46,576 nt of DNA from Guillardia theta CCMP2712 (Eukaryota > Cryptophyceae > Pyrenomonadales > Geminigeraceae), in contig NW_005434548.1 in the NCBI RefSeq assembly GCF_000315625.1, forward strand, positions 2,006 to 48,581, given 5' to 3'. This document shows positions 11,089-21,893 of the stretch, one piece after another; the first letter of the stretch is position 1, and each line of letters begins with the position of its first letter. The notes below the pieces were generated by a model that saw only the letters and a program-made list of their open reading frames with translations, made no database searches and was not told where the DNA came from. The position numbers and the translations under genes are program-made.

Positions 11089-14000
11089 ATGGATCAGCCT
11101 TCAGAGACGGGGGGCTTAGGCAGCAAACGACCTGCAACCAGCGACCCCCCTGGTACGGTCCCAGAAGCGAAGATCGCCCGAACGACAGGAAGCGTCACTG
11201 AAACCTTCGGTGAAGGAGCCTCTCCCCCCATCTCGCTGCCGCCTATAACGACTGGTGGGAATGGTGGACTCGGAATCCTACCCAAACCTGGCTCGCTGCC
11301 TGCAACTGTTCCTCAGGGCCTCAGCGCGCAGGTCACGCCGTCCATGCTGCATCAGGCAAGCACGTTGCAGAGGAACGTGATCCCGTCCGGCAAGCCTGTC
11401 TTGTCTCATCCCAGCCCTTTGGCCTCCTCTGTGACTCCTCAGGTCCTTCCTTCGCCTCTCATGCTCAACCCGCAGGCAGGTGGAGCAGGACAGTCGCCAC
11501 TGACTCCGGGCCTCACGGGCCCAACCTTGCAGCCACTTTCAAGTCTCACTCAAGCAACAACGGGACCTCTAGGTCCAAAGCCTGGCAACCCGGGTATTGC
11601 TCCTATCCAGCAATCCGTCCCGCACATTGGAAGCTTGCCGTCAGCACCGCAGCCCAACAAGCCCCCGCAGCAGCATGTTCCACAGGCTCTGAGCAGCATT
11701 GCTTCGTCGGCAGGAGACGGATATGTCGTCAGAAGCCCTGGAAATCCTGGAATGGCCGGTCGGGTCAACGATGCGAAGAAGCAGCTGAAGGAAACAGATG
11801 CTCTGGACTATTTGAACCAAGTCAAGAGTCAGTTTGGAGACAACCCTGAGGTCTACAACAAATTCTTGGATATCATGAAGGACTTCAAATCCCATTCTAT
11901 CGACACCCAGAAGGTGATTGAAAGGGTGTCGAAACTTTTCTCGGGCCATCAAAATTTGATTTTGGGATTCAACACGTTTCTTCCTCAGGGTTACAAGATT
12001 GAAATCCGGCAGCCGACAGGTCAGGCCCCGACTGGACCCAACAATCCAATGGCCTCTGCAATGCCACAAATGCAAGCAAACAAAAAACCGACTCAAGCAG
12101 CGAAAAAAAGTGCCCCTGAATTCGATCATGCTTACTCATATGTCTCGAAGATCAAGCAGCGATTTGCAAACGACCAGGAAGTCTACCAGAAATTTTTGCA
12201 GATCCTTCAGAGGTACAAGGAGGAAGGATCGGCGATTGCGCAGGTCAAGCAGCAGGTCGCTGAACTTTTTGCTGGTCATGATGATTTGCTTGGAGAATTT
12301 GGAAACTTCCTGCCAGACCCCGCAAACAAAGCAACGAATCCGCAGAAAACTGTCAAGAAGAACAAGCCAGTTACAGTCAAGACTGAAGGCGACAAGAATG
12401 CAGGTCAGAGCACAATGCAGGCTACCGCCTATGCTTCTGCGCAATCAACGTCGCAACCACAAGATTCTAACGCAAAGCAACAAACGAGCGCAGTAAAGTC
12501 CAAGACAGAGTCAACGAAACAGGAGCAAGGCTCGTCGCAATCCTCGTCGTCCAAGTCTAAGAAGGTTGAGAAGAAGTCGGAGGCTGTGGATCTACACAAA
12601 GAAGTAGCCTTGCTGGAAAAACTGAAGCAGAAACTGATGGAGCAAGGATCGAATTGCTACTCGGATTTTTTGAAGTGTGTCAGTCTCTACATTCAAGATG
12701 TTTTGTCTGCACATGAGTTGGTGACAGTTCTTGAGGATATGATGGTCAGCCCAGGCATCCGCGAAATTTTTGACGACTTGAAGGGTTTCCTGGGTATAAG
12801 AGAAGGTTCAGGAAACAAGTATAAGTACCACATCCCAATCAGCGAGATCGATTTCAGCAATTGCCTTTCGGCTGGAATCAGCTACAAGAGCCTCCCGAAG
12901 GACTACCCACTACCGGCTTGTTCTGGGAGAACAGAATTGTGCGAATTTGTCCTCAACGATGAATGGGTTTCGGTTCCATCCGGATCAGAAGACTTCAATT
13001 ACACTCATTACAGGAAAAACCAGTACGAAGAGTCACTATTCAAGTGTGAGGACGATCGATTCGAACTGGACATGTTGATTGAAGCAAATGCTTCAACTTT
13101 GAGACTCTTGGAGCAGATTGTGGATGAAAATGACAAGGATAGGAGCCGAGCTCAGAAGCTGAATCTGTCTTCACTCAAGGCAATCCACTTCAAGGCGATC
13201 GAACGAGTCTACGGAGATTATGGTCCGGAAATTGTTGAACATCTCAAGAGAGCTCCTCGTGTTGCGCTCAATGTCGTCTTGCCGAGACTGAGGCAGAAAG
13301 ATGATGAATGGAGGAAAGCGCGACGAGACATGAACAAGATCTGGCGAGAAGTATACAAGGACAACTACTACAAGTCGTTGGATCATCGCAGTTTCTACTT
13401 CAAGCAGGTAGACAAGAAGGGATTGAGTGCCAAGAACTTCCTGTATGAGATCCGATCTGCGTACGACTTTGGGATGTCGAGCCAAACGGAAACTCCTTTC
13501 TTGACATTTGACATGGGAAGGAGGGATATCCACATGGACATTCTCGAAATTGTGAGCAAAAGCGCATCAACTGAATTCCTGGAAGGAGCCGAAGCAAGAG
13601 TTACGAAGTTCTTCACTTCATTCGTTCATGTCATGTTTGGATTAAAGAAGCGAAGCCTCGAGGACTTGAAGGCGAAGGCTAGATGCCTTGGACGCAAGGA
13701 GAGAAGGTATGAAACCTTGACAGAAAGACAGAGCAGCTCGGCTACGAAGAAGTCGACTCCTCTTGAAACGAAGGATCAGGATGAGGAGATGAAAGATGAA
13801 GATGAAGAACCGAAAACTGAGAATGCGGGTGAAGGCGTGAGTGCCAAGGAAACGGAAGAAGCGGACGATCTCGCTGAAGAAGAGTCCTTGAAAGGTAGCA
13901 AGAGTGGGAAGGCCAAGGATGACGAGGACGACGAGGACGAGGACGACGAGGATGCGGAAGAAGAGGAAGAGGGCTCGGAGGAGGAGGAAGAAGATCTGTG

Positions 14001-15990
14001 GCAAGCTGTTCACAATCTTTCGCCTGATTGGATCCCGTTGAAGATATATTCCGATGCTGAGGAACGAGACCTCGATCCTAATGCGATCAAAGTCGATCAA
14101 GGCGTGAAGGTCTTCTATGGGAATCTATCATGCTACGTCTTCTTCCGGCTGTATCAGAAGCTGTATGAAAGGCTTCTGAAAGCCAAGGAACTTTCTGCAG
14201 CGATGCAAAAACAAGCCGACGATGACGCAGATCTGCGAGAGGGAAACGAAGGCAAAGCTGGCAAGAAGAGCACTGAGGGAGAAGAGGAGGAGGGCAAGGC
14301 AGGAGGTGACTGCGCGATGTCTGCTCAAGAGTCGGTGTACGACAAGTTCATGCGGATGCTGGTGCAGCTAGTGGAGGGAAGCATAGATACCTCCAAGTTC
14401 GAGGATGACTGCAGGATGCTTCTGGGGACCAACTCTTACGAGCTGTATACTCTAGAGAAAGTGGTCGAGAAGCTGCTGGGTCAGGTGCAGGCCCTGACTT
14501 CGGAGATAAGCACGCAGAGCGGCTCTCGGCATCTCGCGCTGCACGAGTATGAACGTGTACGAGCTGGGATGGAAGCGTCGGAGGCGGAGCTCGATGAGAA
14601 GTCGTCGACGGAGTACTTCAGCAACGCTTCGTACCTGACCGGAGAGGACGGGTGCTTCGGTTTCTTCTTCGATACCAAGCGTGACGTCCTGACGCTCGCC
14701 CTGCTGGAGATGAAGCATAGTGGGAAGTGCGATCACAAGTGCGAGAAGAGAAAAGAGGACTGGTTCGACGATTTCGTCGCAATCGGCAGCGTGATTGAAG
14801 ACCGAGAGAAAGTTCCTTATCTGATCAGGAACCTCGAGAAGAAGTCAAGTGACGAAGCCAGTAAGCGAATACTTGTTGAAGAGCTGGAGCAGTATGCTGG
14901 GTTGGAGATGCGATATGGCGAAGACAAAGTGACTTTCTGTGCTCACACCTGGGACTACCAACACAGACCAAAACGTTTCAGGTGTCCTGCAAATTTCAAT
15001 ACCAGCATGCGATCCGAGAAGGTGAGGATGTGGCAAGAGGAGCGCCTGAAGAGGATACCGATGGAGGTGGAGGAGGAGGAAGCGAGAAAGAAGCTGGAGG
15101 TGAAGGAGGCCGAGAACAGCCCGGACAGTGAGGAGGAGGCAGGGACAGATGCGGAGATGACGAACACGGATGTCGCGAACGATGCTGAGGATGAGCAGAA
15201 CGACAACGAGCAGGAAGACGATGGAGGTTTCGACCACCTGGTGGAGGAGGCCGGGCGATACAGCAAGGAGCTGAGTGAGAATGACTTGCAGCCAGACGAG
15301 AACTCTCAGGTAAGAGGTGCTCGATGATAGTCCTTGCTGTGAACTTGCGTGCAGGACCAGGCAGAGAGGTCGGAACAAGCTGAGCCTGAAGCTCAAGCCG
15401 AGGAGGGGCCGGAGGAGGGACAAGAACAAGGTGGGGAGCCCGAGCAGCAGCAGCAACAGGAGGAGCAGGAGGAGCAGGAGACGAGGCCGCGACGGAGCTC
15501 AAAGAGGGGAGAGAGGACCTCGAGGAGGGAGAAGGGCAAAGTCGTTGAGCAGACCAGCCCAGCAGAGGTGAGAAGTGTGCGCTGCTTGTGCTGGAGATGA
15601 CCTTGGCTACCCTCAGCCCGAGAGCAAGGGAGAAGCAGAGAGCAGTGGGGACGCGAAAGGAAAGACATCCAAGACAGAGGTGAGGAAGAGGAGGCCTGAC
15701 AGCGGCGGGGGAGAGAGGATCGAGAGGGGTAGGAGGGAGAGGGGAGGGGTCCAGGGGAGGCGCAGTGCAAGTTGGGGGTCAGAGGAGGGGGTGGGAGAGT
15801 TGGCAGGGAGAGCAGGAGGGAATCTGAAACCATGGCGTTTGATAGGAGGAGAAGGGCGAGAGCGAGGAGGGCGAGAGGAAAGCCGGAGCAGAGAAAGACT
15901 CTTCGTCTCGACAAGGGAGGAGGAGCAGCCGGTCAAGGAGATGACGGGCAAGCTGCTCGCTTCTTGCCCCCTGAGCTCGTCCTGTGCTAG
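11089..15990 (+). CDS. SIN3: SIN3 transcriptional corepressor scaffold
   Basis: SIN3 is the nuclear scaffold that recruits class I histone deacetylases to DNA-bound repressors through its paired amphipathic helix (PAH) domains. The first exon (11089-15309) alone encodes about 1407 aa. The N-terminus is a Pro/Gly/Ser-rich linker (1-230). PAH1 (about 234-306) contains DALDYLNQVKSQFGD and FNTFLPQGYKIE, and PAH2 (about 345-412) contains YVSKIKQRFANDQEVYQKFL. A divergent PAH3-like segment lies at about 504-575. The histone-deacetylase interaction region starts near 584 with FSNCLSAGISYKSLPKDYPL, and VFYGNLSCYVFFRLYQKLYE (near 1010) lies in the conserved C-terminal region. An acidic block (about 890-970) separates the two halves. 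A 45-nt intron (15310-15354) removes a premature stop; the second exon is Glu/Gln-rich then basic. Introns 15568-15616 and from 15680 follow. The last exon and stop (about 15990) are tentative. Confidence 0.93.
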
Positions 15991-16127
15991 CAGCACGATC
16001 GATGAGAGCTCTGGCGAGCCAGTCACGGCAGCAACTCGTAAAGACCTCGTGACATTCATATCAACCTTGAAAATTTTGAAACATGACAATCTCCCTCCCC
16101 AGCACCATCTCAGCTATCCACAGGCCT

Positions 16128-18088
16128 CTAGAGCTGGCTGGTCTCAGCCTCGGCGACCCGCTGGTCGATCACCCGCTCGATCTCCTCCCTCACGTGCCTC
16201 GTCTGGGCCTGCTGGGGGTCAGGTGGAAGACGAGCAGGGGAGGAGAAGTTTCACCGCCTGGAGGTTCATAACCTTCTCGAGGTTGCGCATGCTCGAGTCG
16301 ATGCTCTTGCCGAGATTCTGTTGAGAGGTCAAGAGGAGGGACGCGGAAGATGCCAAGTCCTCCTCCCCCTCCTCCCCCCCCCCCCACTCCTCCTCCTCTT
16401 CCCTCTTCCTCCATCTACTCTCCTCCTCCTGTCCGCACGCTGACCTCATCTTTTCCTCTTTCGTCCCCCTTATTCCTCTAACTCCACCCTCCACCTGACT
16501 CTCACACACCCAGTCTCCCTCCTCCCCGCACCCGCTCTCCTTCTCATCCCTCTCTTCTCCCCTCCTCAGACCTGCAAGCTCTCATGCAGGGAAGCGGCTT
16601 CCTCCTTGCTCAAGCTGCAGTTGATGGAGCTCAGCTCGTTCTCGCTGCGGTATCTCTCCACGTTCCGAATGACTTGCTGCACCTCCTCCTCGAAACTTTC
16701 GCTGCCTGTCAGCCGCGTCAGCCGCGTCCCCTCCCTCCTCCCCGTCACCCCCGTTGAGTATTTCCGACAGCCTCTTGGACGGCCTGCCAAGTTTGTCAGG
16801 CAGGAAGGAGGAGGAGATGGGGGAGGAGGGAGGAGAAGAAAGGAGGGAGCGAGGTTGGAGATCAAGAGCAGGAACGAGAGGAGGAGGAGAAAGGAAGGAG
16901 GGAGACGCGAAAACCAGAGTGAACGGGGCAAAGAGCAAAGAAAAGCCAAAGGAGGAGGAGGTAAAGGTGCTGGGGAGGATCGAGAAAAGGTACCGAATAG
17001 CCGGATGTTCTAGGGCCTCTCCCTCCCTCCCTCCTCCTCCTCCTGTAGCCGCGAACTTCTTGGCCGTAGAGGGGAAGACAGACAAGGGCGACGAGATGGA
17101 CCGCATGCTGAGGGAGATGGGAGACATCCCGCAGAACTCCATCAAGTCGTTCTCCACCTCCCTCCTTGCGAGCTTGCTCGTCCTGGCCTTCATGCGCATC
17201 CTCCCACTCCATGCACTGGAGCTGTCTGCGTCTCCTGCCGCCGTCCCGACCATGTCCTTGAACAGGTCTTGCTGTACCGCATCATCAGCTTGAAGCAAGC
17301 CCGACCCTCCGTCCTCCGCATTCGATCCCTCCTCGTCCTCCTCCTCCCTCCCAGCACGAAACCAGACTCTGCTCCTCCCGCTCGCACTCGTGACTCCATC
17401 CCCTCCCGTCTTCAAGGCTGTCGACCAGGGGGGCTGCAGGGCGGGAGGGTCTGGGCTGGTTTGATCGCTCATCCTCCATGTCTGACTTCTCTTCGCTCCC
17501 GTCCTGCTCAGCATCGCGTCCATCACACGCGATCGCTCGGGGGTGAAAGTCAAGCTCGCTCCTCGGAAGGAGTCCATCCCCATCAAAAGTTCCGCTGCAT
17601 CTCCATTCTCCTCCACCACCGCCTCTTCCTCCTTGTTCCTCCCCTTCCTCATCTCAGCCGTCTCCGTCTCATCCTTGTTCTCCTTCTCTTTCTCCTCCTC
17701 CTTCTCCTTCTCCTTCTCCTTCTCCTTCTCCTCCTTCTCCTTCTCCTCCTCAGCTTCATTCTCCTGCTCCTCTTTCCTCCAGCTCTCAGCACCAGCCACG
17801 TCTACGTACGCAGCTTCTGGGGGTCAACCGTCAGGTCAAGGAGCAAGGCGAGGCGAGCCCACCTGACTGTCGGCTCCTCCTGCTGCTGGGAGCAAGCTCG
17901 GCATCAGCATCAGGATCCCTGCGGTGAGCCATCGCTCCGCCTGACTCGCCTCCTCGGCTGTGGTAGGAAGTGGTTTCCTCCAGTCGAGAAGAGCTGGTGT
18001 CGTTCGGTGGGTGAGAAGGAGCGACGGGTCTGGAGGAGATGGAGGGGGAGGCGTGCAGTGATAGCGCTCCTGGTCCTGCTGGTGACAT
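16128..18088 (-). CDS. Acidic, coiled-coil protein, unknown family
   Basis: I do not recognise this protein. A first exon from ATG 18088 (MSPAGPGALSLHASPSIS) joins, across an intron of about 45 nt (about 17824-17868), to AAYVDVAGAESWRKEEQ. It runs on through an EK-rich coil (encoded by TCCTTC repeats on plus at 17690-17760) to a Ser/Pro/Glu-rich middle, then REVENDLMEFCGMSPISLS and FPSTAKKFAAT. Downstream exons give RPSKRLSEILNG, SFEEEVQQVIRNVERYRSEN, NLGKSIDSSMRNLEKVMNLQ and VREEIERVIDQRVAEAETSQ, ending with TAG at 16128-16130. A pyrimidine-rich stretch (about 16800-16995 on plus coordinates) may be a retained reading frame or an intron. The gene converges on SIN3, about 140 nt away. An additional 5' exon near 18470-18555 (AVQDALRRAKQTLEGIEQ) may belong to it, which would move the start further right. 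Confidence 0.6.
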
Positions 18089-18249
18089 GTCATTGCTATC
18101 AACAACGACGAGACCTCAGTAGATCGCGCGCACGAAGACAAACGGGACATGAACACAGTGACATGCAAGATGATCGCAGAAGCAACAAGGTGTGAGACAG
18201 TCAGACAAGGAAAACGCAGAAGCAAACAAGATACACGGCAGCAAACAAC

Positions 18250-19470
18250 ATGTTCACAGTCTCAACAAGCTTTGCGACGTTCACACTCTTCCTCATCCCC
18301 ACCATCTCCCTCACGAGTCTGTCGGTAGACGCTTGTCCTGTCTGTGACATACGACAAGATCCCGTCTATCCTCCTGCTCAACCCAACCATCCCCTCAGTC
18401 ATCTACATCGTCACCTTCACACCCTCACCTTCCCGTCCTCGTGATCGACCGCTCGAGCGTATCCGCTACCTGCGCTGATATCCCTCCGTCATTGGACTGC
18501 TCGATCCCTTCCAGCGTCTGTTTCGCTCTTCTCAGAGCATCCTGCACCGCATGCTGCAAACGACGTCAGGCAGGGAAGCTGCCGCAAGAGGACCAGACGT
18601 GGTCATGGAAGCTGAAGTTGGCTCCTGACGTCGACCCCGACGAGAACAGGTCGCTCCTCCTCATCGATCACGCGAGCATGATAGGGAAACTGACGGCAGC
18701 AGCGAGGTCAGGACGAGTGCCAGCCAAACTGCACCAAGCAAATCCATGACAGGAGGGAGGAGGAGGAGGAGGGAAATGGTTGAAACATCCAGGTTGGTAC
18801 AGATTTGTCGTGGGAGGAGGAGCAGAGGGTACATGGAGCCTCCTGGCGACCCAGGGGACCCCAGCAGAGGAAGTGGAAGAGAGGAAGGAGTGAAGGTGCA
18901 GAGGAAACAATTGAAGAGCAGGGAAACAGAGGTCAGCGGCAAGGGATCGTAGGCATTGAGGAGTATGGACTAGATGATGGAAGGCTGTCTAATCCATCGG
19001 GAAAGGAAGGCGATGAGAGGGGAGGGATAGAGACGGTAGGAAAGACATACGTTGAAGAGGAAGGGTGAAAGCAATAAGAGTTTTGGCAAGTAGAAAGTGA
19101 GATCGAGTGGGTTGTTGAAACGTTGGCGAAGAACGGAAAGTGCAGGTGAATATCAGGGGGAAGCAACGAGGCGGGTCCGAAGTATGACGAGGAGGAGTTG
19201 GAGCTGGAGCACGTCGGGGATGAGTAGGAGCAGAAAAAGCAAAGGAGGGGGAATAGACAACAATAGGAACAGCAGCAACGAGGAGAACGAGAAGACGAGG
19301 GCAAGGACGAGGAGGAGAAAGAGGAGGACGAAGACGAGAAGGAGAAGGAGGAGGAAGAGGAGGATCAGGAAGACGAGAAGGAGAAGGAGGAGGATCAGGA
19401 GGACGAGGAGGTGGAAGTGGTGGTGGTGCCAGAAGCCGAGGTGGTCAAGTTTCGCAATGGGCAGCCATGA
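18250..19470. other. Region with conflicting coding signals on both strands
   Basis: Minus strand: 18430-18555 reads AVQDALRRAKQTLEGIEQ with strong third-position G/C bias, and a potential signal-peptide start lies at 18747 (MDLLGAVWLALVLTSLLPSV). I could not join the two cleanly. Plus strand: 18576-18749 reads GKLPQEDQTWSWKLKL and RSLLLIDHASMIGKLT to a TGA at 18749, also with strong codon bias. A possible start with a hydrophobic leader is at 18250 (MFTVSTSFATFTLFLIPTIS). Further right on plus, about 18940-19066 (GIEEYGLDDGRLSNPSGK), about 19092-19147 (VESEIEWVVETLAKNGKC) and 19287-19470 (an acidic tail ending AEVVKFRNGQP then TGA) look coding. At most some of these are real; overlapping antisense genes are possible but less likely than mis-read shadows. 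Confidence 0.3.
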
Positions 19471-19507
19471 TACTCGATTTTTTACTCAAGTGAGAATATT
19501 TTCAAAA

Positions 19508-19777
19508 GACTACTAAAGCCATCCGAGAGTCGGATCCCACTGGGCCACTCAGTGACTGTCCGGGCCGCGCCGGCGGCCGGCGGTCACTGCCGCGGCCGCG
19601 CCAGTGACAGTGACCACCGGGTCACTGGTTTCACGCCGGGCGCGGGGCCGCCTTTGAACGTGGCCGCATTCAAATTCAATTTCAAATCTCCCCATTCATA
19701 TCTTGTCAAAGCCACTGTAAGTTTCAAACCTATTGAGAGTGGGACCGGGCGGCACAGCCCCCTACGTGACTACTAAA
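19508..19777. mobile_element. GC-rich block bounded by a 10-bp direct repeat (candidate small element)
   Basis: The decamer GACTACTAAA occurs at 19508-19517 and again at 19768-19777, framing about 250 bp. Just inside are imperfect inverted ends: CGGATCCCACT (19531-19541) against AGTGGGACCG (19738-19747). The first half is extremely GC-rich (GGCCGCGCCGGCGGCCGG-like), the second half AT-rich. No coding capacity is visible. It shares CCGAGAGTCGG with 35489-35499 and GAGTGGGACCGGG with 26638-26650, so it may belong to a dispersed family. Target-site duplication is an inference from a single copy. Confidence 0.35.
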
Positions 19778-20138
19778 AACTAACTTGCAACGGTACGGTG
19801 GCCTTGAAGGGTGACAAACTTACCACCCCTACCCCTTTCAGTGACGGACCAACTGGCATGCAGACTCGCTGCCTCTGATTTCTCCTGCTCCCCGACCCTC
19901 TCTAGGCTCCTCCTCCAAGCCCTACAAGAACCGTCCAGTCTCCTCTGCCTTCGTGTTTCTCCACCAGCCACTGCCCCCCTCTACACCGCCAGATCCCCTC
20001 TGTGTCCCCGACCTCCTCTCTACCCTCCTCCCTTCCTCTCCTGCAGTCCCCCGCCCCCCCCGCCTGTCGCCATACGCGCAGCCGTCGTCTCGTCGGTCCT
20101 ATCCAAGCCACGTCCCCTTTTGACGCGACGCTCTCGCC

Positions 20139-20606
20139 ATGGACCCAGAGCTGCCTGCGCCCTCCGACGAGCCATGGAACTACTCGCTCGTCGCCTTCGT
20201 CCTCGCCTACGACGAGGCTCCTCCTCCTGCCCCTCCTCAAGACCCGTCGCCCAGCTCCGGAGCCCCCGCCGCCCCCGCCGCCCCCGCCGCCCCCGCCGTG
20301 CCCAGCTCGAGCCAGGCTGAAGAGCGGCAACGCGACCCTCGTAACCGCTGGACGCCTCTCGAGCATGCTCGCTTCGTCAAGGCCCTGCGCGCCTACCAGT
20401 CGACGACGAGTACGAGCGAGACCAGCGACGGAGGACGAGGAGCGGTGCTGGGGCCCGGGGTCGCGCGGAAGATCGCCGAGTACGTCAAGACTCGCACGGA
20501 GTCGCAGGTGCGATCGCATGCGCAGAAGTACTTCCGTCAGCTGCAGAAGGACCGGGAGGAGGGGAGACCCGCGGGGAGAGGTCAAGACGGAGCGGGAGAG
20601 AGCTGA
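20139..20606 (+). CDS. Single-repeat SHAQKYF-type Myb transcription factor
   Basis: This is an intronless 155-aa protein. After a 60-aa acidic and Pro/Ala-rich N-terminus (MDPELPAPSDEPWNYSL, then four Ala-Pro-Ala units from a GCCCCCGCC repeat) comes one Myb/SANT repeat. Its first helix holds RWTPLEHARFVKALRAYQ, and its recognition helix holds TESQVRSHAQKYF (about residues 125-137), the signature of the SHAQKYF/CCA1-like single-Myb class. These are DNA-binding regulators found in plants, algae and other protists. The loop between helices is enlarged by a Ser/Thr/Gly-rich stretch (STTSTSETSDGGRG). The tail is short and basic. The start is set by the first ATG after an upstream CT-rich leader (19880-20050). 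A partial copy lies 1.4 kb downstream. Confidence 0.9.
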   Translation: MDPELPAPSDEPWNYSLVAFVLAYDEAPPPAPPQDPSPSSGAPAAPAAPAAPAVPSSSQAEERQRDPRNRWTPLEHARFVKALRAYQSTTSTSETSDGGRGAVLGPGVARKIAEYVKTRTESQVRSHAQKYFRQLQKDREEGRPAGRGQDGAGES

Positions 20607-21149
20607 GGGGGCTCTCTCGAGGATGAGATTGGTATTTCTAGCCCTGGCTCAGCTCTGATCATGAAACTGAGTCAAGATGAACATTCCTAGCGGATGAATC
20701 TGTGTGTCAGGTTTGCAACATCAACGAAGAATGCTCGTGCCGCAATCCAGGTTTGTCCAACAGTTTGAGAAGCACTCGTTCAGCCTTTAAGGGTTGTTAC
20801 TTTTCTTGTTCCATGAGTTGCTTATATCCGAGTGGGTTTTCAGTCTCTCTCTTTGCTCCTACATATCTTTCAATCTCAGTCAAGCCCGGACGCATCAAGT
20901 TCGTCTCAGTGATGCAGCCCTAGCATTGATGCATCTGCAAGCTTGGAGCACCATCGCGCCTGCGCAGGCCTCCGAGCAAACATAGCTGCCTTGGATACTA
21001 ACAGATACCCGCATTGACGATGTTTAGTCACAATCCCTGTCGCTATGTGACAACTTTGAGTCTGAACTGTAACGTGAGATAAAACTTGCAGTGAGCATGG
21101 ATGAGTCATCAACCTCACCGTAAACCACTCCGACTCAGCTTTCTCTTTC
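20607..21149. other. Spacer after the Myb gene
   Basis: About 540 nt with balanced base composition and no open frame that I trust. The first 20 nt after the Myb stop (GGCTCTCTCGAGGATGA) recur at 22019-22035 beyond the Myb duplicate, so the duplication reached into this 3' flank. Confidence 0.4.
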
Positions 21150-21403
21150 CAGATGATAGTCGTTGACTTCTCGTTACATCCTTCAGCTTCTCTTCTCAGA
21201 TGATAGTCGTTGACTTCTCGTTACATCCGTCAGCTTGTCTTCTTCAGATGATAGTCGTTGTCTTCTTGTTACATCCTTCAGCTTGTCTTCTTCAGATGAT
21301 AGTCGTTGTCTTCTTGTTACATCCTTCAGCTTGTCTTGTCAGATGATAGTCGTTGTCTTCTTGTTACATCCTTCAGCTTGGATGTAACAAGAAGACAACG
21401 ACT
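21150..21403. repeat. 47/48-bp tandem repeat ending in an inverted copy
   Basis: Five head-to-tail units begin at 21150, 21197, 21245, 21293 and 21340, each starting CAGATGATAGTCGTTG. The first two differ from the last three by a shared change (GACTTCTCG versus GTCTTCTTG), so the array grew stepwise. After the fifth unit, 21381-21403 is the exact reverse complement of 21348-21370. This gives a 23-bp perfect stem with a 10-nt loop. It sits about 110 bp upstream of the Myb duplicate. Confidence 0.9.
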
Positions 21404-21515
21404 CTGCTCCTCCTCTGGCCGTATATCCCTCCAATCCCTGTCCTCAACTTCCTCTCTACCGCCTCTTAGCGCCTTCTGATCAGCTCATCCTCTGTCTTCC
21501 CTCACTGCTCTCTCC

Positions 21516-21893
21516 CTGGACCCAGAGCTGCCTGCGCCCTCCGACGAGCCATGGAACTACTCGCTCGTCGCCTTCGTCCTCGCCTACGACGAGGCTCCTC
21601 CTCCTGCCCCTCCTCATGACCCGTCGCCCAGCTCCGGAGCCCCTGCCGCCCCCGCCGTGTCCATCAAGGCCCTGCGCGCCTACCAGTCGACGACGAGTAC
21701 GAGCGAGACCAGCGACGGAGGACGAGGAGCGGTGCTGGGGCCCGGGGTCGCGCGGAAGATCGCCGAGTACGTCAAGACTCGCACGGAGTCGCAGGTGCGA
21801 TCGCATGCGCAGAAGTACTTCCGTCAGCTGCAGAAGGACCGGGAGGAGGGGAGACCCGCGGGGAGAGGTCAAGACGGAGCGGGAGAGAGCTGA
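21516..21893 (+). pseudogene. Truncated duplicate of the SHAQKYF Myb gene
   Basis: The sequence is nearly identical to 20139-20606, but the ATG is replaced by CTG (21516-21518), and no in-frame ATG lies between it and an upstream stop near 21478. An in-frame deletion of roughly 100 nt removes part of the Ala-Pro run and the first Myb helix (RWTPLEHARFV), joining PAAPAV to SIKALRAYQ. The recognition helix SHAQKYF, the tail and the stop are intact. Even if translated from GTG or CTG it would lack the conserved Trp of the repeat. Right after the stop, about 120 nt of G-rich sequence (about 21898-22018) is present here but absent from the parent copy. Confidence 0.8.

Noticed and set aside
19902-20585. 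227-codon minus-strand frame opposite the Myb gene
   Set aside because: Antisense shadow of the high-GC3 Myb reading frame; it also recurs opposite the Myb duplicate.
21150-21380. CRISPR-like array
   Set aside because: The 47/48-bp units are contiguous with no unique spacers, and the setting is eukaryotic.
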